Below are positions 36,697 to 44,793 of a DNA stretch of 64,000 bases, piece by piece. The notes under the pieces were generated by a model. It was given only the letters and a program-made list of their open reading frames with translations, made no database searches and was not told the DNA's origin. Made by a program: the position numbers and the translations under genes. This stretch comes from Rhizobium sp. 18065 (GTDB taxonomy: Bacteria > Pseudomonadota > Alphaproteobacteria > Rhizobiales > Rhizobiaceae), in contig NZ_CACSJP010000005.1 in NCBI RefSeq assembly GCF_902706095.1, positions 62,001-126,000 on the forward strand, given 5' to 3'. Numbering within the stretch: the first letter of the stretch is position 1; each line of letters begins with the position of its first letter.

Positions 36697-37736
36697 CCGA
36701 CGCAGTAATCTTCGGCAATGTCGACATTGTCTTCGGCGACCAGCCACACAAGGCGCTCGCTCTGGTAGACCAGGGCAAGACCCGCGATGAAATCGGTGCG
36801 GAAACCGGTCTGGTGCTCGGCGTCGCCGGCGCGTCGCTCGCGGTCAAGGAGGGCGAGATCCTTGTCCTGATGGGCCTTTCCGGTTCCGGTAAATCGACGC
36901 TTCTGCGCGCCGTCAACGGCCTTGCGCCGGTCGTCCGCGGCAATGTCAGCGTGCGCACCGAGACCGGCCAGGTCGATCCCTACAAGGCTTCGGCAAAATC
37001 GCTGCGCGATCTGCGCATGCACACCGTCTCGATGGTCTTCCAGCAGTTCGCCTTGCTGCCCTGGCGCACGGTGGCCGACAATGTCGGCTTCGGGCTTGAA
37101 CTTGCAGGCGTTCCGGATGCCGAACGCAAGGCGATGGTCGCCGAGCAGCTGGAACTGGTCAACCTGACCAAATGGGCCGACCGCAAGGTCAACGAATTGT
37201 CGGGCGGCATGCAGCAGCGTGTCGGTCTCGCCCGCGCCTTTGCCACGGGCGCCCCGATCCTGTTGATGGATGAACCCTTCTCGGCGCTCGATCCGCTGAT
37301 CCGAACCCGACTGCAGGACGAATTGCTGGAGTTCCAGTCACGCCTGAAGAAGACCATTCTCTTCGTCAGCCACGACCTGGACGAGGCCTTCCGCATCGGC
37401 AATCGCATCGCCATCATGGAGAGCGGCCGGATCATCCAGTGCGGCACGCCGCAGCAGATCGTCCAGAACCCCGCCGACCAGTATGTCGCCGACTTCGTGC
37501 AGAACATGAACCCGATCAACATGCTGACCGCCGCCGACGTGATGCATTCAGGGATCACCGACGGAGCCGCTGCGGTCACAGCAACAGCCAAGCCGCAGAC
37601 ACCCCTGGTCGAGATCCTCGACGCGCTAGCGCGTCAACCTGGGACGATCGGCGTTGTTGACAATGGCACCGTGATCGGCACGATCAGCGCCCAGGATGTG
37701 GTGAGTGGACTGACCAAACATCGCAGAAGAGCCTGA
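36693..37736 (+). CDS. choV: Choline ABC transporter ATP-binding protein
   Basis: 347 residues of the ProV/OpuAA type. Walker A GLSGSGKST, Q-loop VFQQFALLP, signature LSGGMQQRVGLARAF, Walker B ILLMDEPFSALDP, switch His in FVSHDLDEAFR. The tail after residue 290 keeps only part of a CBS domain (PLVEILDALARQPGTIGVVDNGTVIGTISAQDVV), the region used by OpuA-type transporters for ionic regulation. Translation is coupled to choW by a 4-base overlap. Confidence 0.96.
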   Translation: MTDAVIFGNVDIVFGDQPHKALALVDQGKTRDEIGAETGLVLGVAGASLAVKEGEILVLMGLSGSGKSTLLRAVNGLAPVVRGNVSVRTETGQVDPYKASAKSLRDLRMHTVSMVFQQFALLPWRTVADNVGFGLELAGVPDAERKAMVAEQLELVNLTKWADRKVNELSGGMQQRVGLARAFATGAPILLMDEPFSALDPLIRTRLQDELLEFQSRLKKTILFVSHDLDEAFRIGNRIAIMESGRIIQCGTPQQIVQNPADQYVADFVQNMNPINMLTAADVMHSGITDGAAAVTATAKPQTPLVEILDALARQPGTIGVVDNGTVIGTISAQDVVSGLTKHRRRA

Positions 37737-37794
37737 ACCCTTCCGCGCCGCGTTCTTTCGACCTTTCGGGGCATTCGGCGCGCAAGAGGACACT

Positions 37795-38541
37795 ATGCCA
37801 GACAAACCATCGGTGATTCGTGAAACCGACAATGATGCGCGCCGCCAGGCGCGCATTTTGCTGCGCGGCGCGCGTTTCGCCGCCATCGGCGTGATCGACC
37901 CCGAAACCCGTTTTCCGTCCGTCAGTCGGGTGCTGCTCGGCAGCGACATCGACGGCGCAGCCGTCATTCTCGTCTCCGGTCTATCGGCCCATACCAAGGC
38001 ACTGTCGGCTGATCCCCGCACGTCCCTCCTGACCGGGGAACCCGGCAAGGGTGATCCGCTGGCCTATGCGCGGCTGAGCATTCAGTGCCTGGCCGAAGCC
38101 GTGGAGCGCGACAGCGAAAACCATGTGCGACTGCGCACCCGTTTCCTCGCCCGCCACCCGAAATCAGCACTTTACATTGATTTCCCGGACTTTCGTTTCT
38201 TTCGTCTCGTACCGCGCACTGCCAGCCTGAACGGCGGCTTCGGGCGTGCCTATCATCTGAGCGAAGATGATTTTATCATTGGCCAACCCAGCGGAAACTT
38301 GTTCAAAAATGAGCAGAAGACACTACTAGATTTAGGGGAGCGCTTCCCAAATCTAGCCTCGCAAATCGCTACCGACCTGCACAAGGCACCATCCGGAAAA
38401 TGGTCGTTTTGCAGCTTTGATTCGCAAGGAATTGATATTGTTTACAAAGACTTGCTCATTCGTCACGAATTCGCAGGAACCATTGAAACACAAGAACAAC
38501 TGTTTTTAGAGTTACCTAATTCAGCATACGCCGTACCTTAA
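37795..38541 (+). CDS. HugZ-like pyridoxamine 5'-phosphate oxidase-fold protein (possible haem utilisation)
   Basis: 248 residues. Residues 10-145 are a split-barrel PPOX fold (ARRQARILLRGARFAAIGVIDPETRFPSVSRVLLGSD, PLAYARLSIQCLAEAV, YIDFPDFRFFRLVPRTASLNGGFGRAYHLS). The C-terminal domain resembles the DUF2470/haem region of HugZ-type haem oxygenases. The last 270 bases (from about 38270) are much richer in A+T than the first two-thirds, without a frame break, which looks like a recombination joint or relaxed codon use. It lies about 110 bp upstream of the NolR-like gene. Confidence 0.8.
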   Translation: MPDKPSVIRETDNDARRQARILLRGARFAAIGVIDPETRFPSVSRVLLGSDIDGAAVILVSGLSAHTKALSADPRTSLLTGEPGKGDPLAYARLSIQCLAEAVERDSENHVRLRTRFLARHPKSALYIDFPDFRFFRLVPRTASLNGGFGRAYHLSEDDFIIGQPSGNLFKNEQKTLLDLGERFPNLASQIATDLHKAPSGKWSFCSFDSQGIDIVYKDLLIRHEFAGTIETQEQLFLELPNSAYAVP

Positions 38542-38542
38542 A

Positions 38543-38558
38543 TTTAGGCATATACAAT
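38543..38558 (+). promoter_or_regulatory. Possible NolR box upstream of the NolR-like gene
   Basis: TTTAG-GCATATACA-AT fits (A/T)TTAG-N9-A(T/A), the consensus described for NolR, which autoregulates. It sits 95 bp before the start codon, directly after the HugZ-like stop. The motif is short and the region AT-rich, so a chance match is quite possible. Confidence 0.4.
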
Positions 38559-38652
38559 TTGATCGGTACTGATAAAGTTCTCGGATAAGCCAAATGACGG
38601 ATTTTCAACGACTGCCTTCCCCCAAGGCGCTCGAAAAGGAAAGTTAAAAAAG

Positions 38653-38970
38653 ATGAAAACGAAAGCATTGTCCGAACAATCGACTGTTGCCGCCGGTTTG
38701 CTGTCCGCCATGGCCAATCCGAAGCGTCTGATGATCCTCTGCAGCCTTGTTGAAGGCGAGGTTCCAGTCGGTGTTCTGGCATCGCAGGTTGGCCTGAGCC
38801 AGTCCGCATTGTCGCAGCATCTCTCGAAGCTGCGCGCCCAGAAGCTCGTCAAGACCCGTCGCGACGCGCAGACCATCTACTATTCGAGCACGTCGGAATC
38901 GGTCATCAAGATCCTCTCGACACTCGAAAGCATCTATTGCGGCCCGGTTGCAAGCAAGTCTGCCGCCTGA
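38653..38970 (+). CDS. nolR: ArsR-family regulator of the NolR type
   Basis: 105 residues with one winged helix: LLSAMANPKRLMILCSLVEGEVPVGVLASQVGLSQSALSQHLSKLRAQKLVKTRRDAQTIYYSS. This core is nearly the same as S. meliloti NolR, the small repressor of nodulation, motility and exopolysaccharide genes, and the usual ArsR metal-binding Cys motif is absent from the recognition helix. The tail after residue 85 differs (STLESIYCGPVASKS). AAAGGAAAG upstream is the ribosome site. The same fold also fits a NolR-like housekeeping paralogue in a non-nodulating strain. Confidence 0.85.
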   Translation: MKTKALSEQSTVAAGLLSAMANPKRLMILCSLVEGEVPVGVLASQVGLSQSALSQHLSKLRAQKLVKTRRDAQTIYYSSTSESVIKILSTLESIYCGPVASKSAA

Positions 38971-39368
38971 TGACAGCGCTGCCATGATCGCAATGTCATA
39001 GCGCTTGGGAGGAGCTGCCGAGGCAGCGAACGCATCAAGGCAGCCTGAAAAACTCGACGACGAACGGCAATCGATTGCACGCCGTCGTCACTGGACGACA
39101 AACAAACCCCGACCGAGGCCGATGCCTTTGCCGGGGTTTGTTTTTGTGCCGCCGTCAGCGATCGCCAAACTCAGATTGACATGGGACTTTCGCGGCACGA
39201 GATCGCCACCGCCAATGCGCAACCGAAACCGGTAGCATCCATGACCTTTTGTGATGGTCCTTGACGCGTCTTGGCGCCCTGATAATTTGACCACGCGATC
39301 AAATTATCAGGGCGCCCGCTTCGCCCGATGGGATATGGCCCCATCGAGACTTCGCCATGGAGATCAGA
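38971..39368. other. 398-bp intergenic region with two inverted repeats
   Basis: No gene recognised. Besides the 18-bp repeat described separately (39273-39316), CGATGGG (39326-39332) pairs with CCCATCG (39340-39346), giving a second hairpin about 23 bases before the aminotransferase start. TTTGCCGGGGTTTGTTTTTG around 39126 could end the NolR-like transcript, but the stem is weak. Confidence 0.5.
39273..39316. repeat. Perfect 18-bp inverted repeat upstream of the aminotransferase gene
   Basis: GGCGCCCTGATAATTTGA (39273-39290) and its exact reverse complement (39299-39316) are separated by CCACGCGA. The outer half is GC-rich and the inner half AT-rich, unlike a rho-independent terminator, and no T-run follows. 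It lies 53 bases before the ATG and could be a repressor operator or a 5'-UTR hairpin. Confidence 0.9.
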
Positions 39369-40697
39369 ATGTCCAATCGCCTCAATGCCACGCCCAACGA
39401 TATGCGCGCCTTCTGGATGCCGTTCACGGCAAACCGCCAGTTCAAGAAGGAGCCGCGCATGTTCGTCGGCGCCAAGGATATGTATTACACCACCCATGAC
39501 GGTCGTCAGGTGCTTGACGGCACCGCCGGCCTCTGGTGCGTGAACGCCGGGCACTGCCGCCCGAAGATCACCGAGGCGATCCGCGAACAGGCTGGCGAAC
39601 TCGACTACGCCCCGGCATTCCAGCTTGGACATCCGAAAGCCTTCGAACTGGCCAACCGGCTGGTCGATCTCGCCCCTGAAGGCATGGATCATGTTCTCTA
39701 TACCAATTCCGGCTCCGAATCCGTCGAGACGGCATTGAAGGTGGCACTCGCCTACCAGCGGGTCAAAGGCCACGGATCGCGCACCCGGCTGATCGGCCGC
39801 GAACGCGGTTACCACGGCGTCAATTTCGGTGGCATCTCGGTCGGCGGCATCGTCACCAACCGCAAGATGTTCGGCACGCTGCTGACCGGCGTCGACCACA
39901 TGCCGCACACCCACCTTCCTGCCAAGAATGCCTTCTCCAAGGGCATGCCGGAGCATGGCGGCGAGCTCGCCGACGAGTTGGAACGCATTGTCACCCTGCA
40001 TGACGCCTCGACCATCGCCGCCGTGATCGTCGAGCCGGTGGCAGGTTCCACCGGCGTACTCATCCCACCGAAGGGATATTTGCAGCGCCTGCGCGAGATC
40101 TGCACCAAGCATGGCATCCTGTTGATCTTCGATGAAGTCATCACCGGTTTCGGCCGCCTCGGCGCACCTTTTGCCGCCCAGTATTTTGACGTCAAGCCGG
40201 ACATCATCACCACCGCCAAGGGCCTGACCAATGGCGTCATCCCGATGGGCGCCGTCTTTGTGACCGGCGAGATCCACGACGCCTTCATGAACGGGCCGGA
40301 ACACCTGATCGAGTTTTTCCACGGCTATACCTATTCCGGTAACCCGATTGCGTCGGCGGCAGCGCTCGGCACACTCGACACCTACAGGGAAGAAGGCCTG
40401 CTCACCCGCGCCAACGAGCTCGCCCCCTACTGGGAAGAACAACTGCATTCGATGCGCGATTGCCCGAATGTCATCGACATCCGCAACATCGGCCTGATCG
40501 GCGCGATCGAACTCAAGCCGATCGACGGCGAGCCGACCAAGCGCGCCTTCAATGCCTTCCTGCAGGCCTACAATGATGGCCTGCTGATCCGCACCACCGG
40601 CGACATCATCGCGCTCTCGCCGCCGCTGATAATCACCAAGGCTGAAATCGACGAACTGTTCGACAAGCTCCGCAAGGTGCTGATGAAGAACATCTGA
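39369..40697 (+). CDS. Omega-amino acid--pyruvate aminotransferase (class III)
   Basis: 442 residues. PLP-binding Lys in TTAKGLTNG, preceded by IFDEVITGFGRLG and YTNSGSESVETALKVA; DGTAGLWCVNAGH and FHGYTYSGNPIA complete the class III pattern seen in beta-alanine/omega-amino acid:pyruvate transaminases, which move amino groups from beta-alanine, 4-aminobutyrate or other terminal amines to pyruvate. ATG 39369 has GGAG about 6 nt upstream; ATG 39357 is the alternative. Preceded by a striking inverted repeat that probably mediates control and followed by a strong terminator. Substrate not assignable beyond the class. Confidence 0.92.
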   Translation: MSNRLNATPNDMRAFWMPFTANRQFKKEPRMFVGAKDMYYTTHDGRQVLDGTAGLWCVNAGHCRPKITEAIREQAGELDYAPAFQLGHPKAFELANRLVDLAPEGMDHVLYTNSGSESVETALKVALAYQRVKGHGSRTRLIGRERGYHGVNFGGISVGGIVTNRKMFGTLLTGVDHMPHTHLPAKNAFSKGMPEHGGELADELERIVTLHDASTIAAVIVEPVAGSTGVLIPPKGYLQRLREICTKHGILLIFDEVITGFGRLGAPFAAQYFDVKPDIITTAKGLTNGVIPMGAVFVTGEIHDAFMNGPEHLIEFFHGYTYSGNPIASAAALGTLDTYREEGLLTRANELAPYWEEQLHSMRDCPNVIDIRNIGLIGAIELKPIDGEPTKRAFNAFLQAYNDGLLIRTTGDIIALSPPLIITKAEIDELFDKLRKVLMKNI

Positions 40698-40719
40698 AGC
40701 ACCGCTTTTGCAGTGTTTG

Positions 40720-40748
40720 AAAAAGCGGCCGCCATCGGCCGCTTTTTT
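40720..40748 (+). terminator. Rho-independent terminator of the aminotransferase gene
   Basis: AAAAAGCGGCCG and CGGCCGCTTTTTT pair around a CCAT loop, with A- and T-runs on both sides; ideal on either strand. Confidence 0.93.
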
Positions 40749-40977
40749 GTTCCAACGACAGTGAGAGTGCACTGGCTCCAAACGCGGTTGAAAGCCCCCG
40801 CCTTGCACGACGACGCCTGGCGCCCTATCTTCAAGGGGTAAGAGTCGCCCGACCGCTCCTGTTGCAGATGACAGCAAAGGGCTCGGTTGTTGAAGCGCAG
40901 CAGTCCGCAAGCCGTTTCGCCTTTGACATCAGGTCATCGGCATCACGGCAGCGGACAGGTCCCATCAGGAGAAGTCC

Positions 40978-41346
40978 GTGGTAGACCCAGTCACTCGCAT
41001 ATCCAGAGCCGACCAATCCGTGCCGACCCAGATCAGCCAGACTTTGAATATTCGGTCTGACTCCGAAAACGCCTGGGTCGCCGCTCGGCAATCGAAGATC
41101 AACGACGACCTTCTGGAACTGCACAAGATAGCTGTCGAAGAGCTTGCCCGTCGCAAGCAACAGGACGGCGATATCGATCCTGATGAGCAGCATTCCCATG
41201 CGCGTCAGTGGAGCGAGCCCCTGGGATCATTCGATGAGACCGAGGAGACTGGGCAACCACCGAGACTGTCCGGCGAAAGCGAACGCATCGGCACCCAGAA
41301 CTTCGACGAAGACACACCGTTCGGAGAGCGTGTCGCCATTTTGTGA
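40978..41346 (+). CDS. Hypothetical acidic protein
   Basis: 122 residues, GTG start with AGGAG 5 nt upstream. Hydrophilic and acidic, with a short helical core (SENAWVAARQSKINDDLLELHKIAVEELARRKQQDG) and a disordered tail rich in Glu, Asp and Ser (EPLGSFDETEETGQPPRLSGESERIG). No membrane segment, signal or known motif. An antisense frame of equal length overlaps it, but the ribosome site and amino-acid composition favour this one. Confidence 0.55.
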   Translation: MVDPVTRISRADQSVPTQISQTLNIRSDSENAWVAARQSKINDDLLELHKIAVEELARRKQQDGDIDPDEQHSHARQWSEPLGSFDETEETGQPPRLSGESERIGTQNFDEDTPFGERVAIL

Positions 41347-41625
41347 CCGGCTACTTTTTTCAGGCGATCTCGCTCAATGCAGCGAACGCCGAGCGCATTC
41401 CCCCTTTTGCGTTACGCTGCCAGCCCCAAGTCAAAGCCAGAGAAATTGGCCCGACCGCAGCGACCGCAGCGTCTCGACAAGTGGGCCGGAAGCGGGCGTT
41501 GGTTGCTTCCGGGCTTTTGTCCCGAGCGGTTTTTCGCTAGACCGGTTCTCACTGGGACGAAACAAAGTAACCCGAATGGCGCGAAAACCGACGCAGATCG
41601 GCACGCCGAACCCAAGGAGACAGAC

Positions 41626-42732
41626 ATGAAGTTTCAACTTCTCGCCGGCGCAGCTTTCGCTGCCCTGCTGGCAGCAGCCCCCGCGGCTCGCGCCGACATC
41701 ACAATCGGCCTGATGGCGCCGCTCACCGGCCCGCTCGCCGCTATCGGCGCCCAGATCAAGAACGGCACCGAGACCGCAATCGAGGAAATCAACAAGAAGG
41801 GCGGCGTCAATGGCGAACAGCTCATCCTCAAGATTGCCGACGATGCCGGCGAACCAAAGCAGGGCGTTTCGGCTGCAAACCAGTTGATTGGCGAAGACAT
41901 TCGTTTTGTCGTTGGTCCGGTCACGTCCGGTGTTGCTGTTCCCGCCTCCAGCGTTTTTGCGGAGAACGGCACGCTGATGGTCACCCCGACTGCGACTGCA
42001 CCCGACCTGACAGCCCGTGGCCTCACCACTGTATTGCGCACCTGCGGCCGCGACGACCAGCAGGCCGAAGTGGCTGCGAAATTTGTCCTGGCCAATTTCA
42101 AGGACAAGAAGATCGCGATCCTCAATGACAAGGGACAGTACGGCAAGGGCCTCGCCGACGCCTTCAAGGTTTCCCTCAATGCCGGCGGCGTCACCGAAGT
42201 CTTCAACGACGCACTGACGGCAGGTGACAAGGATTTCAGTGCCCTGATCTCCCGCCTCAAGGCTGAAAATGTCGACGTCATCTATTTTGGCGGCTATCAC
42301 CCGGAAGCCGGCCTGCTGGTCCGCCAGATGCAGGATGTCGGCCTGAAGGCGCAGTTGATCGCCGGCGACGGTCTGTCGAACAACGAATACATCAATGTCG
42401 GCGGCCCGGCGGCAGAAGGCACGATCTACACCAATGCAGCCGACGCCCTGAAAAACGAAGATAGCAAGGCTGCAGCCTCCGCCCTGACCACCAAGGGCAT
42501 CCCGGCCGAGGCCTTTACGTTGAACGCCTATGCGGCAGTCGAAGTCATCGCCGCCGGCATCGCCAGGGCTGGCAGTGCAGACGATGCGGAGGCAGTAGCA
42601 ACCGCACTGAAGTCCGGCGAGGAAATCCCCACCGCCATCGGCAAGCTGACCTATGGCGAAACCGGCGACCTGACATCGCAGAGCTTCTCCGTCTACAAGT
42701 GGGTAGACGGCAAGAGCGTTTCGGCCGAATAG
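41626..42732 (+). CDS. Branched-chain amino acid ABC transporter substrate-binding protein (LivK/BraC-like)
   Basis: 368 residues from ATG 41626, which follows AAGGAGA and opens a signal peptide ([23 protein letters not shown]); the open frame extends further upstream but those codons lack both. Type I periplasmic binding fold: [85 protein letters not shown]. It binds Leu, Ile, Val or related amino acids. No LivHMGF genes are adjacent, so it must serve a transporter encoded elsewhere. A terminator follows immediately. Confidence 0.92.
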   Translation: MKFQLLAGAAFAALLAAAPAARADITIGLMAPLTGPLAAIGAQIKNGTETAIEEINKKGGVNGEQLILKIADDAGEPKQGVSAANQLIGEDIRFVVGPVTSGVAVPASSVFAENGTLMVTPTATAPDLTARGLTTVLRTCGRDDQQAEVAAKFVLANFKDKKIAILNDKGQYGKGLADAFKVSLNAGGVTEVFNDALTAGDKDFSALISRLKAENVDVIYFGGYHPEAGLLVRQMQDVGLKAQLIAGDGLSNNEYINVGGPAAEGTIYTNAADALKNEDSKAAASALTTKGIPAEAFTLNAYAAVEVIAAGIARAGSADDAEAVATALKSGEEIPTAIGKLTYGETGDLTSQSFSVYKWVDGKSVSAE

Positions 42733-42755
42733 TCCGCAGATCAAGCCTCAGACAG

Positions 42756-42784
42756 AAAGCGGCCGGAAACGGCCGCTTTTTTCG
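42756..42784 (+). terminator. Rho-independent terminator of the LivK-like gene
   Basis: AAAGCGGCCG and CGGCCGCTTT pair around GAAA, then TTTTCG. Its stem is almost the same as that of the terminator at 40720-40748. Confidence 0.92.
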
Positions 42785-42860
42785 TGTTCATCCCCAGATC
42801 TCTCATCTGAGCGGAGCATTTGCCCAGTTTCAACGGTTTCATTCAGCCGCACCGTCTTTT

Positions 42861-42878
42861 ATGACAGTTTTATGACGT
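42861..42878 (-). promoter_or_regulatory. PHO box (PhoB site) upstream of orfA-pit
   Basis: Read on the minus strand, ACGTCATAAAACTGTCAT fits the 18-bp PHO box (two 7-bp CTGTCAT-like repeats 11 bp apart; consensus CTGTCATAAATCTGTCAC). It lies 26 bp before the orfA start codon, close enough to overlap the promoter or leader, as expected for repression. In S. meliloti PhoB represses orfA-pit under phosphate starvation. Confidence 0.8.
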
Positions 42879-42903
42879 CCACAGCGACAACCCCGAGAGG
42901 CCT

Positions 42904-43548
42904 ATGCTGAACCTGTTCCGTAAAATGCTCCCCCGCGAAGACCGCTTCTTCGATATGTTCGCAGCCCATGCCCGCACCGTGGTCGACGCCGCCGAAGCTC
43001 TGGGCGAACTGCTGTCAGGCACGAACATCGAAAGCAATGGCGACCGCATCATCGCGCTCGAGGACAAAGCCGACGACATCACGCGGGAGGTGCTGCTTGC
43101 CGTGCGTCGCAGCTTCATTACGCCGTTTGACCGAGGTGACATCAAGGACCTGATCCAGTCCATGGACGATGCCATCGACATGATGCACAAGACGGTCAGA
43201 ACCGTACGCCTCTATGAACAGACAAGCTTCGACCCGATCATGCAGGAAATGGGCAAGGTCATCGTCCAGGCCTCACATCTGATTGCCGAAGCCATTCCGC
43301 TGCTCGACAAGCTCGGCGCCAACGTCCAGCGCCTGACCGCCATTGCCGAACAGGTGACGAAGGTGGAAGGCCATTCAGATGAATTGTACAATCAGGGCCT
43401 CAAGGAACTGTACCGCCGCCATGGTGCCACCGGCAATGCCATGGCGTACATGATCGGCGCAGAGATTTACGGCGAACTGGAAAAGGTGGTCGACCGCTTC
43501 GAGGACGTTGCCAACGAAATCAGTGGCATCTTGATCGAGAACGTCTGA
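42904..43548 (+). CDS. orfA: PhoU-like DUF47 protein, partner of the Pit phosphate transporter
   Basis: 214 helical residues of the DUF47 (TIGR00153) family, distantly related to PhoU: EDRFFDMFAAHARTVVDAAEALGELL, ALEDKADDITREVLLAVRRSFITPFDRGDIKDLIQSMDDAIDMM, RFEDVANEISGILIENV. It corresponds to OrfA of the S. meliloti orfA-pit operon, thought to modulate Pit. Stop and next start overlap by one base (TGATG), so translation is coupled. Confidence 0.93.
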   Translation: MLNLFRKMLPREDRFFDMFAAHARTVVDAAEALGELLSGTNIESNGDRIIALEDKADDITREVLLAVRRSFITPFDRGDIKDLIQSMDDAIDMMHKTVRTVRLYEQTSFDPIMQEMGKVIVQASHLIAEAIPLLDKLGANVQRLTAIAEQVTKVEGHSDELYNQGLKELYRRHGATGNAMAYMIGAEIYGELEKVVDRFEDVANEISGILIENV

Positions 43549-44549
43549 TGGATGCCACGCTCGCACTTCCGCTGCTGATCGCCCTGATCGGCATTGCGCT
43601 GTTCTTCGACTTCCTCAACGGCCTGCATGACGCAGCGAACTCGATCGCCACGATCGTATCGACTCGCGTTCTGCGGCCGCAATATGCCGTCGCCTGGGCG
43701 GCATTCTTCAATTTCATCGCCTTCATGTTCTTCGGCCTGCATGTCGCCGAAACCCTCGGGAAAGGCATTATCGATCCGCAGATCGTCTCGCCGGCGGTGA
43801 TCTTTGCGGCACTGATGGGCGCGATCATCTGGAACATCATCACCTGGCATTTCGGCATTCCGTCGTCGTCGTCGCATGCCCTTATCGGTGGCCTTGTCGG
43901 CGCCGGGCTCGCCAAGACCGGCTTCAGTTCCATCGTCTGGAGCGGCCTGTCGAAGACGGTCGGTGCGATCTTCCTGTCGCCGATGATCGGCTTCCTGCTG
44001 GCTCTGTTTCTGATGCTGGCGGTGGCCTGGATCTTTGTCCGCCAGACGCCCTTTGCCGTCGACAAGACCTTCCGCGTCCTGCAATTCATCTCCGCATCGC
44101 TCTATTCGCTCGGCCACGGCGGCAACGATGCGCAAAAGACGATGGGCATCATCGCCGTGCTGCTGTTCAGCCAAGGCTATCTCGGGCCGGAATTCCACGT
44201 TCCGTTCTGGGTGGTGATATCCTGCCAGTCCGCCATGGCACTCGGCACCCTGTTCGGCGGCTGGAAGATTGTTCACACCATGGGTTCGAAAATAACCAAG
44301 CTGAACCCGATGCAGGGTTTCTGCGCCGAAACCGGCGGTGCGCTGACCTTGTTCGGCGCGACATGGCTTGGCATTCCTGTCTCGACGACCCACACGATCA
44401 CCGGCGCCATCATCGGCGTTGGTGCAGCCAAGCGCACGGCGGCGGTACGCTGGGGGCTGGCCGGCAACATCGTGATCGCCTGGTTCGTGACGCTGCCGGC
44501 CGCAGCCATCATCTCGGCGGCATTCTACTTCGTGGTCACAGCGTTCTAA
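43548..44549 (+). CDS. pit: Low-affinity inorganic phosphate transporter
   Basis: 333 residues and about ten membrane segments. PiT/SLC20 signatures occur twice as inverted repeats: FDFLNGLHDAANSIATIVSTRVL near the N-terminus and YSLGHGGNDAQKTMGIIAVLL in the second half, plus SSSSHALIGGLVGAGLA and GIPVSTTHTITGAIIGVGA. It carries metal-phosphate with protons when phosphate is plentiful. Coupled to orfA and under the PHO box, so it should be off when PhoB is active. Confidence 0.96.
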   Translation: MDATLALPLLIALIGIALFFDFLNGLHDAANSIATIVSTRVLRPQYAVAWAAFFNFIAFMFFGLHVAETLGKGIIDPQIVSPAVIFAALMGAIIWNIITWHFGIPSSSSHALIGGLVGAGLAKTGFSSIVWSGLSKTVGAIFLSPMIGFLLALFLMLAVAWIFVRQTPFAVDKTFRVLQFISASLYSLGHGGNDAQKTMGIIAVLLFSQGYLGPEFHVPFWVVISCQSAMALGTLFGGWKIVHTMGSKITKLNPMQGFCAETGGALTLFGATWLGIPVSTTHTITGAIIGVGAAKRTAAVRWGLAGNIVIAWFVTLPAAAIISAAFYFVVTAF

Positions 44550-44552
44550 GGT

Positions 44553-44600
44553 TTCGACAGGTGCACCGAACGCCAAAAAACGTCCGGTTCACCTGTCGAA
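44553..44600. repeat. Long near-perfect inverted repeat just after pit
   Basis: TTCGACAGGTGCACCGAACG (44553-44572) matches the reverse complement of 44581-44600 at 18 of 20 positions, with CCAAAAAA as the loop. It starts 4 bases after the pit stop codon. No T-run follows, so it is more an mRNA-stabilising 3' hairpin or repeat than a classic terminator. Confidence 0.8.
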
Positions 44601-44793
44601 TGTCCGATCGACTGCGTAAGGGGCGTGATTGCATTCTGGATTGATCCACATTGGTCGACCTCTGATGCATTCATCTAGGAGCGCCACGCTTTAAGCCATT
44701 GATTTCACGCAGCAGGTCTTGGGAAAAACATTACCGCTTTGCAGATCGATGCGCTAATCTCGGCAGACCTGTTTCCCAGCCGAAGGAAATCCC

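Noticed and set aside
39171..40910. 579-codon antisense frame over the aminotransferase gene
   Set aside because: Shadow frame; it also spans a strong terminator and the inverted repeat, unlikely inside a gene.
40831..41199. 122-codon minus-strand frame opposite the hypothetical gene at 40978
   Set aside because: No ribosome site, and the plus-strand frame has AGGAG at correct spacing and a coherent acidic composition.
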